A DNA stretch of 48,763 nt, taken from NCBI GenBank assembly GCA_947625355.1, contig CANQOA010000012.1, positions 1-48,763 on the forward strand, written 5' to 3'. The position numbers and the translations under genes are program-made. Source of the DNA: an uncultured Oscillospiraceae bacterium (lineage in GTDB: Bacteria; Bacillota; Clostridia; Oscillospirales; Oscillospiraceae). Each line of letters starts with the position of its first letter. The first letter of the stretch is position 1. The notes under the pieces were generated by a model. It was given only the letters and a program-made list of their open reading frames with translations, did not search any database and had not been told where the DNA came from. Positions 16,599-24,561 of this stretch are shown piece by piece.

Positions 16599-17428
16599 TC
16601 GTGGGCATCGTGGGCCTGGGGCTCATCGGCGGCTCCCTGGCCAAGGCATACAAGCGGGACAGCTCCGTGACCGTGCTGGGCTGGAACCGCACCCCCTCCG
16701 TGACGGAATTCGCGCTGCTGGACGGGGCCATCGACGCCGAGCTCACGCCGGACCGGCTTTGCGAGTGCGACCTGGTGCTCATCTCCCTCTACCCCCGGGC
16801 CACCATGGACTATCTGCGGGACAACGCGGACCGGTTCTCCAAGACCGGCATCGTCATGGACTGCGACGGGGTGAAGCGGGAAGTATGCGAATACGCCTTC
16901 CCCCTGGCGGCGGAGCACGGCTTCACCTTCGTGGGGGGGCACCCCATGGCGGGCACCCAGTTCTCCGGCTTCAAATACGCCCGGGCCACCCTCTATGACC
17001 GGGCCCCCATGGTGATCGTGCCGCCGGTGTTCGACGATCCGGACTTTCTGGCCCGGATCAAGGCGCTTTTGAAGCCCGCCGGCTTCGGCCGCATCAGCGT
17101 CACCACCGCCGCCGACCACGATCGGATGATCGCTTTCACCTCCCAGATGGCCCACGTGGTGTCCAACGCCTACATCAAGAGCCCCGCCGCCGCGGACCAC
17201 AAGGGCTTCTCCGCCGGCAGCTACAAGGACCTGACCCGTGTGGCCTGGCTCAACGCCCCCATGTGGAGCGAGCTCATCCTGGACAACCGGGACAACATGC
17301 TCTCGGAGATGGACGCCCTCATCGGCAGTCTGACCGCCTACCGGGACGCCATCGCCGCCAATGACTATGACACCCTGTGCGCCCTGCTGGAAGAGGGCAA
17401 GCGCCGGAAGGAGGAGATCGACGGATGA
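16595..17428 (+). CDS. tyrA: Prephenate dehydrogenase
   Basis: 277 residues. It oxidatively decarboxylates prephenate to 4-hydroxyphenylpyruvate, the tyrosine precursor. A dinucleotide-binding motif (G7-L-G9-L-I-G12) opens the protein, and a GGHPMAGT motif with the catalytic-region His follows in the middle. No C-terminal ACT domain is present, so direct Tyr feedback of the ACT type is not expected. The start overlaps the aroF stop (ATGA), excluding an upstream in-frame start at 16511. The stop overlaps the aroB start in the same way. Confidence 0.92.
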   Translation: MIVGIVGLGLIGGSLAKAYKRDSSVTVLGWNRTPSVTEFALLDGAIDAELTPDRLCECDLVLISLYPRATMDYLRDNADRFSKTGIVMDCDGVKREVCEYAFPLAAEHGFTFVGGHPMAGTQFSGFKYARATLYDRAPMVIVPPVFDDPDFLARIKALLKPAGFGRISVTTAADHDRMIAFTSQMAHVVSNAYIKSPAAADHKGFSAGSYKDLTRVAWLNAPMWSELILDNRDNMLSEMDALIGSLTAYRDAIAANDYDTLCALLEEGKRRKEEIDG

Positions 17429-18480
17429 ACGCCGTCCATGTGCCCGCGTCCGTGCCCTATGACGTGCGGATCGGCCCCGGCCTGCTGGCAGGGCTGGCGG
17501 ACACGGTAAAAGCCGTCTGCCCCAAGGCCGGCCGCTGCCTGGTGGTGACGGACGACGCGGTGGGCCCGCTGTGGCTCCGCGAGTCCGTCTCCGCCCTCTT
17601 CGCCGGGGAGCTGCCCTTCTCCACATACACCCTCCCCCGCGGAGAGGCCAGCAAGACGGCGGAAAAGCTGGTGGACATCCTCAATTTCGCCGCCTCGGAG
17701 CATTTCACCCGCTCGGACGTGTTTTTGGCCCTGGGGGGCGGCATGGTGGGGGACCTGACGGGCCTGGCCGCCGCCACGTATATGCGGGGCGTGGACTACA
17801 TCCAGCTGCCCACCACCCTTCTGGCGGCGGTGGACTCCTCCGTGGGCGGAAAGACCGCCGTGGACCTGCCGGCGGGCAAGAACCTGATGGGCGCCTTCTG
17901 GCAGCCCCGCGCCGTGGTGTGCGACACGGACGCCCTCTCCACCCTGCCCCGGGCCGACTTTCTCTCCGGCTGCGCGGAGGTCATCAAGACCGCCGTGCTC
18001 TTCGATCCGGACCTATTCGCCCTGCTGGAGCGGGAGGGCCCGGCCTTTGACCGGGAGAGCGTCATCGCCCGGTGCGTGGGCCACAAGCGGGACATCGTGG
18101 CCGAGGATGAGCGGGACACCGGCCGCCGGGCGCTGCTCAATCTGGGCCACACCCTGGGCCACGCGGTGGAGGCGGAGAGCGGCTTTGCCCTCTCCCACGG
18201 CCAGGCCGTGGCCATCGGCACGGCGAGCGTATGCCGCGCCGCCGCCCTCTACGGGCTGTGCGACGTGTCGGTGCCGGAGCGGGTGGACGCCATCCTGGAG
18301 AAGTTCGGCCTGCCCATCCGCACGGCCCTCCCCTTCGAGGCCCTGATGGACCGGATGCTGTCGGACAAAAAGCGCGTCGGGGCCAAGGTGAACCTGATCG
18401 TGCCGGAGCGGATCGGCGCCTGCCGGGGCCTGCCCCTGGCCGCCGACGAGCTGCGTGACTTTATGAAAGCGGGGCTGTGA
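17425..18480 (+). CDS. aroB: 3-dehydroquinate synthase
   Basis: 351 residues, the normal length. It converts DAHP to 3-dehydroquinate using NAD+ and a divalent metal. Family motifs are intact: LGGGMVGDLTGLAAATYMRG, PTTLLAAVDSSVGGKTAVD, the metal-site region NLGHTLGHAVE and a further LSHGQAVAIG. The ATG overlaps the tyrA TGA by the ATGA arrangement. One base separates its stop from the aroA start. Confidence 0.95.
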   Translation: MNAVHVPASVPYDVRIGPGLLAGLADTVKAVCPKAGRCLVVTDDAVGPLWLRESVSALFAGELPFSTYTLPRGEASKTAEKLVDILNFAASEHFTRSDVFLALGGGMVGDLTGLAAATYMRGVDYIQLPTTLLAAVDSSVGGKTAVDLPAGKNLMGAFWQPRAVVCDTDALSTLPRADFLSGCAEVIKTAVLFDPDLFALLEREGPAFDRESVIARCVGHKRDIVAEDERDTGRRALLNLGHTLGHAVEAESGFALSHGQAVAIGTASVCRAAALYGLCDVSVPERVDAILEKFGLPIRTALPFEALMDRMLSDKKRVGAKVNLIVPERIGACRGLPLAADELRDFMKAGL

Positions 18481-18481
18481 C

Positions 18482-19702
18482 ATGATCGCCACCATCTACC
18501 CCTCCGCTCTCGCCGGGACCATCCCGGCCATCGCCTCCAAGAGCCAGGCCCACCGGATGCTGATCTGCGCGGCTCTGGCGGACCGGCCCACCCAGATCGC
18601 CTGCCCCACCCTCTCGGCGGACATAGAGGCCACGGCGGACTGCCTGCGGGCCCTGGGGGCGGCCATTGCCTATGAAAGCGGCGTCTTTTCCGTGACGCCC
18701 ATCGCCGCCGTGCCCGCCCATCCCGCGCTGGACTGCGGGGAGAGCGGCTCCACGCTCCGGTTCCTGCTGCCGGTGGTGTGCGCCCTGGGCGCCGGGGCGT
18801 CCATCAAAATGCACGGCCGGCTGCCGGAGCGGCCCCTGTCCCCCCTGTGGGAGGAGCTGAAAGCCCACGGGGCCGTCCTGACCCGCCCCGCCCCGGACAC
18901 CATCGCCGTGGACGGGGCCCTGACGCCGGGCGATTACACCATCGCCGCCAACATCTCCTCCCAGTTCATCAGCGGGCTGCTGTTCGCGCTGCCTCTGCTG
19001 GACGGGAAGAGCTCCCTCGCCCTCGCCGGGAAGCTGGAATCCGCCGCTTACGTCACCATGACCGTCCGGGCCCTGGAGAAATTCTCCGTGGCCTGTCCGT
19101 TCGCGGAGGGCGTTTTTGCCATCCCCGCCGGGCGGTATCGCTCCCCCGGCCGGGCGGAGGTGGAGGGCGACTGGTCCAACGCCGCCTTCTGGGTGGCGGC
19201 GGACCACATCTGCGGCCACAGCCTGACTGTCACGGGCCTGGACCCGGACTCCCCCCAGGGGGATCGGGCGGTGGCGGCCCTGGCCGAACGCATCGCCGCG
19301 GGAAATGCGGTCATCGACTGCCAGGACGTGCCGGACCTGGTGCCGGTGCTGAGCGTGCTGGCGGCGGTGACGCCGGGCGTCACGCGCTTTGAGAACGCCG
19401 GTCGGCTGCGCATCAAGGAGAGCGACCGTCTCGCCACCACCGCCGGGCTCATCCGGTCCCTGGGCGGGGATGCCCAGGAGCTGCCCGAGGGCCTGGTGGT
19501 CACGGGAAAGCCCCGCCTGGCCGGGGGCGAGGTGGACAGTGCCAACGACCACCGCATCGCCATGAGCGCCGCCATCGCGGCGCTGGCCTCGGACGGGCCG
19601 GTGATCCTGCACGGGGCCCAGGCCGTCAACAAATCCTATCCCGCCTTCTGGAGCGACTATGCCGCTCTGGGCGGCCGGGTTACACTGGAGGAAGGACTAT
19701 GA
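18482..19702 (+). CDS. aroA: 5-enolpyruvylshikimate-3-phosphate synthase
   Basis: 406 residues. It transfers enolpyruvyl from PEP to shikimate 3-phosphate. Recognisable sites are SKSQAHRMLI (N-terminal substrate Lys/Arg region), SSQFISGLL, RIKESDRLA and the C-terminal ANDHRIAMS. The PEP/glyphosate loop reads CGESGSTLRF in place of the GNAGT/GNSGT seen in E. coli or Bacillus enzymes, a divergent form. Shorter than the ~427 of E. coli by small deletions only, with all domains present. The stop overlaps the aroC ATG. Confidence 0.94.
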   Translation: MIATIYPSALAGTIPAIASKSQAHRMLICAALADRPTQIACPTLSADIEATADCLRALGAAIAYESGVFSVTPIAAVPAHPALDCGESGSTLRFLLPVVCALGAGASIKMHGRLPERPLSPLWEELKAHGAVLTRPAPDTIAVDGALTPGDYTIAANISSQFISGLLFALPLLDGKSSLALAGKLESAAYVTMTVRALEKFSVACPFAEGVFAIPAGRYRSPGRAEVEGDWSNAAFWVAADHICGHSLTVTGLDPDSPQGDRAVAALAERIAAGNAVIDCQDVPDLVPVLSVLAAVTPGVTRFENAGRLRIKESDRLATTAGLIRSLGGDAQELPEGLVVTGKPRLAGGEVDSANDHRIAMSAAIAALASDGPVILHGAQAVNKSYPAFWSDYAALGGRVTLEEGL

Positions 19703-20703
19703 GCAACAGCTTTGGGGAGCGCTACCGCTTCACCATTTTCGGCCAGTCCCATGCCCCCGCCATCGGCGTGACCATCGAGGGGCTGCCCGTGGGCTTCGCC
19801 CCGGACATGGAAAAGCTGGCCGCCTTTCTGGCCCGCCGGGCACCGGGGAACGGGAAGTACACCACCACCCGCAAGGAGGCCGACGCCCCGGAGTTCATCG
19901 CCGGCCTGGTGGACGGCCACACCTGCGGCGCGCCGGTGACCGCCATCATCCGCAACACCAACGCCCGCTCCGAGGACTATGAGGACCTGCGGCACGTGCC
20001 CCGGCCCGGCCACGCGGACTTCGCCGCGGCGGTGAAATACGGCCTGGACCGGGACGTGGCCGGGGGCGGCCAGTTCTCCGGCCGGCTCACGGCGCCGCTG
20101 TGCATCGCCGGAGGGCTGGCGCTGCAGCTGCTGGAGGCCGAAGGCGTCACCATCAGCGCCCGGATCGAGTCCATCGGCGGCGAGACGGACCCCGCCGCCA
20201 TGGAAGCGCTCCTGGCCGACGCCAAGGCCGCCGGCGACTCGGTGGGCGGCGTCATCGCCTGCGTCTGCGAGGGCGTGCTGCCGGGGCTGGGCGAGCCCAT
20301 GTTCGGCGGCATGGAGAACCGCATCGCCCAGGCGGTGTTCGCCATCCCCGCCGTGAAGGGCGTGGAGTTCGGCGCGGGCTTCGCCGCCGCCGGCATGCGG
20401 GGCAGCGAGAACAACGACCCCTTCTATTTCGACGAATACGGCATCGTCCGCACCCGGACCAACCGCCACGGCGGCATCCTGGGCGGCATCACCAGCGGCA
20501 TGCCCATCCTCTTCCGGGCCGCCTTCAAGCCCACCCCCTCCATCGCCATCGAACAGGACAGCGTGAATCTGACCACCCATGAGGACGTGAAGCTCACCGT
20601 CCGGGGCCGCCACGACCCCTGCATCGTGCTGCGGGCGGTCCCCTGCGTGGAGGCGGCCGCCGCCGCGGCCATCTATGACGCGCTTCTGGAAAGCAGGTGC
20701 TGA
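19699..20703 (+). CDS. aroC: Chorismate synthase
   Basis: 334 residues. It eliminates phosphate from EPSP to give chorismate, needing reduced FMN. The N-terminal SFGERYRFTIFGQSHAPAIG, the central RPGHADFAAAVKYG, the GAGFAAAGMRGSENND stretch and RHDPCIVLRAVPCVEA near the end are family signatures. The C-terminus is somewhat shorter than in many homologues (usually ~350-390) but no motif is lost. Translationally coupled to aroA (ATGA overlap). Its last codons contain the ribosome site for the chorismate mutase gene. Confidence 0.94.
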   Translation: MSNSFGERYRFTIFGQSHAPAIGVTIEGLPVGFAPDMEKLAAFLARRAPGNGKYTTTRKEADAPEFIAGLVDGHTCGAPVTAIIRNTNARSEDYEDLRHVPRPGHADFAAAVKYGLDRDVAGGGQFSGRLTAPLCIAGGLALQLLEAEGVTISARIESIGGETDPAAMEALLADAKAAGDSVGGVIACVCEGVLPGLGEPMFGGMENRIAQAVFAIPAVKGVEFGAGFAAAGMRGSENNDPFYFDEYGIVRTRTNRHGGILGGITSGMPILFRAAFKPTPSIAIEQDSVNLTTHEDVKLTVRGRHDPCIVLRAVPCVEAAAAAAIYDALLESRC

Positions 20704-20705
20704 CC

Positions 20706-20984
20706 ATGGACCTGACCGAACTGCGGACCGAGATCGACGCGGTGGACCGGGAGCTGATCGCGCTGCTGGAGCGGCGCTTCGACGTGTCCGCCGCCATCGC
20801 GGACTATAAACGGGCGCACGGCCTGGCCGTGCTGGACGCGGGCCGGGAGGCGGCCAAGCTCTCCGCCGTCCGCGCCCAGTGCCGGCCGGAGACGGCGGAC
20901 CTGATCGCCGGGCTCTACGGCCCCATCATGGCCGCCAGCCGCGCTTTCCAGACCCAGCGCATGGAGGCACATCATGCAGAATAA
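20706..20984 (+). CDS. AroQ-type chorismate mutase (monofunctional)
   Basis: 92 residues, an all-helical AroQ fold. Active-site residues match the E. coli P-protein mutase domain: Arg7, Arg24 and Lys35 correspond to Arg11, Arg28 and Lys39, and a GREAAK stretch follows. It rearranges chorismate to prephenate, feeding tyrA. The ATG at 20706 is preferred over a GTG at 20697, because AGGTG at 20695-20699 then sits at proper spacing. No prephenate dehydratase domain is attached. Its 3' end overlaps the aroE-aroK fusion by 11 bases. Confidence 0.88.
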   Translation: MDLTELRTEIDAVDRELIALLERRFDVSAAIADYKRAHGLAVLDAGREAAKLSAVRAQCRPETADLIAGLYGPIMAASRAFQTQRMEAHHAE

Positions 20985-22200
20985 AAAATTCGGGCTGCTG
21001 GGCCGGAAGCTGGGCCACAGCTGGTCGCCCCAGATCCACGGCATGCTGGCCGATTATGCATACGAGCTCTACGAGGTGGAGCCGGAGGGCCTGGCGGATT
21101 TCTTCGCCGGCACCGACCTGGACGGGATGAACGTGACCATCCCCTACAAGCGGGACGCCATGGCCTGGTGCACGGAGCTGACCGACACCGCCCGTCGCAT
21201 GGGCTGCGTCAACACCCTGGTCCGCGTCCCCGGCGGCTGGCGGGGCGACAACACCGACTATGCCGGCTTCCGCTATCTGGTGGAGTCCTCCGGCATCCCG
21301 GTGGCGGGCAAAAAAGCCCTCGTCTTTGGCAGCGGCGGGGCCTCTTTGGCCGTTCGGACCGCCCTGGCGGACCTGGGCGCGGACCCGGTCGTCATCGTGT
21401 CCCGGAACGGACCGGATAATTATGTCAACTTAAATCGCCACAGCGACGCCTCCGTCCTGGTGAACGCCACCCCCCTGGGCATGGTGCCCAACACCGGGGC
21501 GGCACCGGTGTCGCTGGCGGACTTCCCCCAGTGCGAGGGCGTCTTTGACGTGGTATATAACCCCCAGCGCACCGCCTTTTTGCTGGAGGCGGAGCGGCTG
21601 GGCATCCCCTTCGCCAACGGGCTGGGAATGCTGGTGGCCCAGGCCCGGCGCAGCGCCGAGCAGTTCGCGGACCGGGCCATCCCGGACGAAGAGGTGGAAT
21701 ATATTATATCTACCTTATCCCGGCAGATGTCCAACCTCATTCTGATCGGCATGCCCGGCAGCGGCAAGTCCGCGGTGGGCCGGGCGCTGGCCAAGGCGCT
21801 GGGCCGGCCCTTCCTGGACGCGGACAAGGAGATCGAGCGGGCGGCGGGCATGCCCATCCCCGCCATTTTCCAGGCGGAGGGCGAGGCCGGCTTCCGCCGG
21901 CGGGAGACCCACGTGCTGGCCCGGCTGGGCCAGGGCTCCGGGGCAGTGATCTCCACCGGCGGCGGCTGCGTGACGAGGCAGGAGAATTATTCTCTCCTGC
22001 ACCAGAACGGGGTCATCCTGTGGCTGCGGCGGGACTTGGAAAAGCTGCCCACCCAGGGCCGGCCCTTGTCCCAAAAGCACACGCCCCAGGCGCTCTACGC
22101 CCAGCGCAAGGACCTGTACGACGCCTTCGCGGACCTGGCCGTGGACAACGACGGGCCCCTGGCGGACACCGTATCCCACATACTGGAGGCACTGTCATGA
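20974..22200 (+). CDS. aroE-aroK: Bifunctional shikimate dehydrogenase / shikimate kinase fusion
   Basis: 408 residues. Residues 1 to ~250 are shikimate dehydrogenase: SWSPQIHG substrate site, catalytic Lys59 (IPYK) and Asp95 (NTDYAGF), and the NADP motif GSGGAS. From Met252 a shikimate kinase follows, with P-loop GMPGSGKS, substrate residues in DADKEIE and FRRRE, and a GGG loop (STGGGC). The chain thus converts 3-dehydroshikimate to shikimate 3-phosphate. The joining codons are conspicuously AT-rich (around 21700-21720) and there is no ribosome site before Met252, so a single polypeptide is expected. A GGAGG site precedes the ATG; the stop overlaps the aroQ start. Confidence 0.92.
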   Translation: MQNKKFGLLGRKLGHSWSPQIHGMLADYAYELYEVEPEGLADFFAGTDLDGMNVTIPYKRDAMAWCTELTDTARRMGCVNTLVRVPGGWRGDNTDYAGFRYLVESSGIPVAGKKALVFGSGGASLAVRTALADLGADPVVIVSRNGPDNYVNLNRHSDASVLVNATPLGMVPNTGAAPVSLADFPQCEGVFDVVYNPQRTAFLLEAERLGIPFANGLGMLVAQARRSAEQFADRAIPDEEVEYIISTLSRQMSNLILIGMPGSGKSAVGRALAKALGRPFLDADKEIERAAGMPIPAIFQAEGEAGFRRRETHVLARLGQGSGAVISTGGGCVTRQENYSLLHQNGVILWLRRDLEKLPTQGRPLSQKHTPQALYAQRKDLYDAFADLAVDNDGPLADTVSHILEALS

Positions 22201-22628
22201 AGATCCTCGTCATCAACGGTCCCAATCTGAACATGCTGGGCATCCGGGAGCCGGGCATCTACGGCTCCCAGAGCTACGCCGCCCTGGTGGGATTCGTCTC
22301 GGACGTCTGCGCGCAGCACGGCGTAAAGGCCGAGTTTTTCCAGTCCAACCACGAGGGGGCCATCGTGGACGCCATCCAAGGCGCCTACGGGGTCATGGAC
22401 GGCATCGTCATCAACCCCGCCGCCTACACCCACACCAGCGTGGCCATCCTGGACGCACTGAAGGCGGTGAGCATCCCGGCGGTGGAGGTCCACCTCAGCG
22501 ACGTGTCCGCCCGGGAGCCCTTCCGCCAGGTGTCCTACGCCGGTATGGCCTGCGAGGCCACCTTCGCCGGCCACGGCTTCGACGGCTACCGCATGGCGGT
22601 GGAATACCTGATAGAGCACCACGGCTGA
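22197..22628 (+). CDS. aroQ: Type II 3-dehydroquinate dehydratase
   Basis: 143 residues, the standard size of the dodecameric type II enzyme. Motifs: NGPNLNMLGIREPGIYG with the catalytic Tyr, FQSNHEGAIVDAIQ, INPAAYTHTSVAI, and EVHLSDVSAREPFR with the catalytic His. It dehydrates 3-dehydroquinate to 3-dehydroshikimate and supplies the AroE half of the preceding fusion. The ATG overlaps the previous stop. Last gene of the operon, followed by a strong terminator. Confidence 0.95.
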   Translation: MKILVINGPNLNMLGIREPGIYGSQSYAALVGFVSDVCAQHGVKAEFFQSNHEGAIVDAIQGAYGVMDGIVINPAAYTHTSVAILDALKAVSIPAVEVHLSDVSAREPFRQVSYAGMACEATFAGHGFDGYRMAVEYLIEHHG

Positions 22629-22635
22629 GGCACGC

Positions 22636-22667
22636 AAAGAGGCGGCTCCGCGAAGAGCCGCCTCTTT
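22636..22667. terminator. Bidirectional terminator between aro operon and thiT
   Basis: 13-bp stem (22636-22648 with 22655-22667) with A-run before and T-run after, between convergent units. Confidence 0.9.
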
Positions 22668-22684
22668 CTCTCTCGATCCTGCCC

Positions 22685-23257
22685 TTATATCAGGTCCTCG
22701 CCCCGGAAATACTTGCCCAGGGGCTTATAGAGGAGCATGGCCACGACCTCCGTCAGCACCAGCTCCGCGCCCATGTACCAGCCGTTGTACGCCAGCGAGT
22801 ACACCACGCTGCTCATGCCCAGCTCGTTGGGCCACAGCGCGTCCCAGATCCACACGCCGGTGATGAAGTGGCACAGGAACCGGAGGAAGAACGTGACCGC
22901 GATGCCCACCGCCAGGGCCGCCCGGCGGGCGCGCATCAGCCGGTCGAAGATGCCCGACAGGCCGATGACCGTATAGGCCGCGATGTAGTCCAGCAGGACG
23001 ACGCCCATGGCCATGATGAAGCTGTCGGCATAGCGGACGTTGTCCAGCCCCAGCACCAGCTGGAGCACGCTGTATACCCCCGCGCTGACCAGGCCCCACC
23101 GCCAGCCGTACCGGTGGCTGATGAGGATCAGCGGCAGCATGCTGCACAGCGTCAGCCCGCCGCCCATGGGCATGTCGAATTTGATCAGGCTCAGCACCGT
23201 GCCCACCGCGATGAGCATAGCGCTCTCCACCAGCTTGCGGATGTTCGTCTTTTGCAT
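22685..23257 (-). CDS. thiT: ECF transporter S-component, thiamine type (ThiT)
   Basis: 190 residues with six hydrophobic segments. The C-terminal stretch FLRFLCHFITGVWIWDALWP...VYSLAYNG matches the thiamine-binding region of ThiT (HFIxGVxFW...YS..xNG). It would bind thiamine and work with a shared EcfA/A'/T module encoded elsewhere. The ATG at 23257 follows an AAAGGGG site. Only 59 bases separate it from queH, too short for a TPP riboswitch, and none is seen. It is probably cotranscribed with queH and the NADAR gene. Confidence 0.82.
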   Translation of the reverse strand: MQKTNIRKLVESAMLIAVGTVLSLIKFDMPMGGGLTLCSMLPLILISHRYGWRWGLVSAGVYSVLQLVLGLDNVRYADSFIMAMGVVLLDYIAAYTVIGLSGIFDRLMRARRAALAVGIAVTFFLRFLCHFITGVWIWDALWPNELGMSSVVYSLAYNGWYMGAELVLTEVVAMLLYKPLGKYFRGEDLI

Positions 23258-23316
23258 GAGCGCACCCCTTTCATTCCTGTGATGTCCGTTCGATCCATGG
23301 GAAAATGGCTCCCGTC

Positions 23317-23916
23317 TCATTTGCCGCCCCAGCCGCAGCCGCAGTAATCCTGGCGGTAGAGGTCGTATTGCTTGGACAGCCGGATGCTGCGCAGATAGCC
23401 GTCCCGCTTCTTGAAGTCCGAGGGCAGCCAGGCCACGCCGTATCGCTCCGCCAACTCCTCCCCGATCCGGTTGATGAGCGCCGCGTCCTTGTGGGGGCTG
23501 ACGGTGAGGGTGGTACCGAAAAAGTCATATCCGCCCTCGGCGGCCAGCCGGGCCGTCTCACCCAGCCGCAGCCGGAAGCATACCGCGCACCGGGCGCCCC
23601 CCTCTGGCTCCGCTTCCAGGCCCCTGGCGGCGGCCAAAAACTCCTCCCCCCGCCAGCCGGGCTCTATGAGCGCCGGCGGATGGTCCATGGGCATGGACGC
23701 GAGCAGCTGCCTCAAGGTCGCCAGCCGCTTTTCGTACTCCGCCTCCGGCCGGATGTTGGGGTCATAAAAGAGCACTGTCACATCGAAATGCCGGGTCAGA
23801 TACTCCAGCACATAGCTGGAGCAGGGCCCGCAGCACGCCTGCAGCAGCAGCCGGGGCCGGGTCTTCAGCCCGGCGATGACGCCGTCCAGTTCTTTTTGAA
23901 AGTTCCGTTTTTCCAT
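23317..23916 (-). CDS. queH: Epoxyqueuosine reductase QueH
   Basis: 199 residues. The QueH (DUF208) cysteine motifs are all present: CCGPC at 28-32, a central CAVCFRLRL, and the C-terminal YRQDYCGCGW. These carry an iron-sulfur cluster and adjacent metal site. The enzyme reduces epoxyqueuosine in tRNA to queuosine, replacing the unrelated cobalamin-dependent QueG. Four bases separate its start from the NADAR gene stop, so the two are probably translationally coupled. No other queuosine gene is visible in the window. Confidence 0.9.
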   Translation of the reverse strand: MEKRNFQKELDGVIAGLKTRPRLLLQACCGPCSSYVLEYLTRHFDVTVLFYDPNIRPEAEYEKRLATLRQLLASMPMDHPPALIEPGWRGEEFLAAARGLEAEPEGGARCAVCFRLRLGETARLAAEGGYDFFGTTLTVSPHKDAALINRIGEELAERYGVAWLPSDFKKRDGYLRSIRLSKQYDLYRQDYCGCGWGGK

Positions 23917-23920
23917 ACGG

Positions 23921-24388
23921 TCATCTCTGCCGGCGGGCAACGACCTCCCGCAGATAGTCCAGCCGTCTGACAAACTGGTATTCCGTCAGGATGGTCTCCC
24001 GCATATTTTTCTTTCCCATACTGTGCATGAGCGTTTGTCCCGCTGTATCCGCGAGGGCCTGCCGAAATCCCGGACACTGCTCATACATCTCACGATACGC
24101 CCGGTCGATCAGCATCTGAAGATCATCCGAAAACAGGCTGTATGCCGTTCCCCGCCACCAGACGGTCTTGGACAGCTTCCAGAAACGCTTGCGTTCGCCG
24201 GCCTTTTTGGCATCCTTCCCCACAAGCGCGCAGACCTCCGTCTGCTTCATGGGGGAACGGTACTTCAGGGACTGCAAAAACCCCTCCATCGACCCGCACG
24301 CGACCCCATCCATGACAAAATGATGCTCCGCAAAATTGGACAGCGCGTCCGACGGATACTCGCCCTTGGAATAGATGTCCACAGACAT
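23921..24388 (-). CDS. NADAR family (YbiA-like) N-glycosidase
   Basis: 155 residues. NADAR hallmarks: YPSDALSNFAEHHF, the GSMEGFLQSLKYRSP stretch with the conserved Glu and Lys, GKDAKKAGE, and a C-terminal NMRETILTEYQF. Family members cleave N-glycosidic bonds, in riboflavin precursors for YbiA, or ADP-ribose attached to nucleobases in others; the substrate here is unknown. The start has a GGGAG site. A TATAAT is present upstream (24448-24443, minus strand) but with a poor -35. First gene of a likely NADAR-queH-thiT operon. Confidence 0.82.
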   Translation of the reverse strand: MSVDIYSKGEYPSDALSNFAEHHFVMDGVACGSMEGFLQSLKYRSPMKQTEVCALVGKDAKKAGERKRFWKLSKTVWWRGTAYSLFSDDLQMLIDRAYREMYEQCPGFRQALADTAGQTLMHSMGKKNMRETILTEYQFVRRLDYLREVVARRQR

Positions 24389-24470
24389 ACCGCCACACTC
24401 CCATCCGCCATGCCGGCCGGCTCTTGTCGTCCCGGTATAGTAATTATAAGTGGTTTTTCCGCAAAAGTGG

Positions 24471-24499
24471 TTACTAATCGGTTAAACCTGTGCTATAAT
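24471..24499 (+). promoter_or_regulatory. Promoter of the dCMP deaminase-family gene
   Basis: TTACTA (24471-24476), 17-bp spacer, TATAAT (24494-24499). A heptamer AGTGGTT is directly repeated at 24449-24455 and 24466-24472 in the divergent region and could be a regulator site. Confidence 0.65.
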
Positions 24500-24561
24500 G
24501 GGCCATAAATAGGCCAGCTCAAACTGACCGAACAGGGAGCAAGCAAAAGGGGAAAACGACC

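Noticed and set aside
21720-21730. Separate aroK gene starting at Met252 of the fusion
   Set aside because: No ribosome site, and the aroE frame continues without a stop through this point.
23258-23316. TPP riboswitch upstream of thiT
   Set aside because: Only 59 bases between genes and no THI-box sequence.
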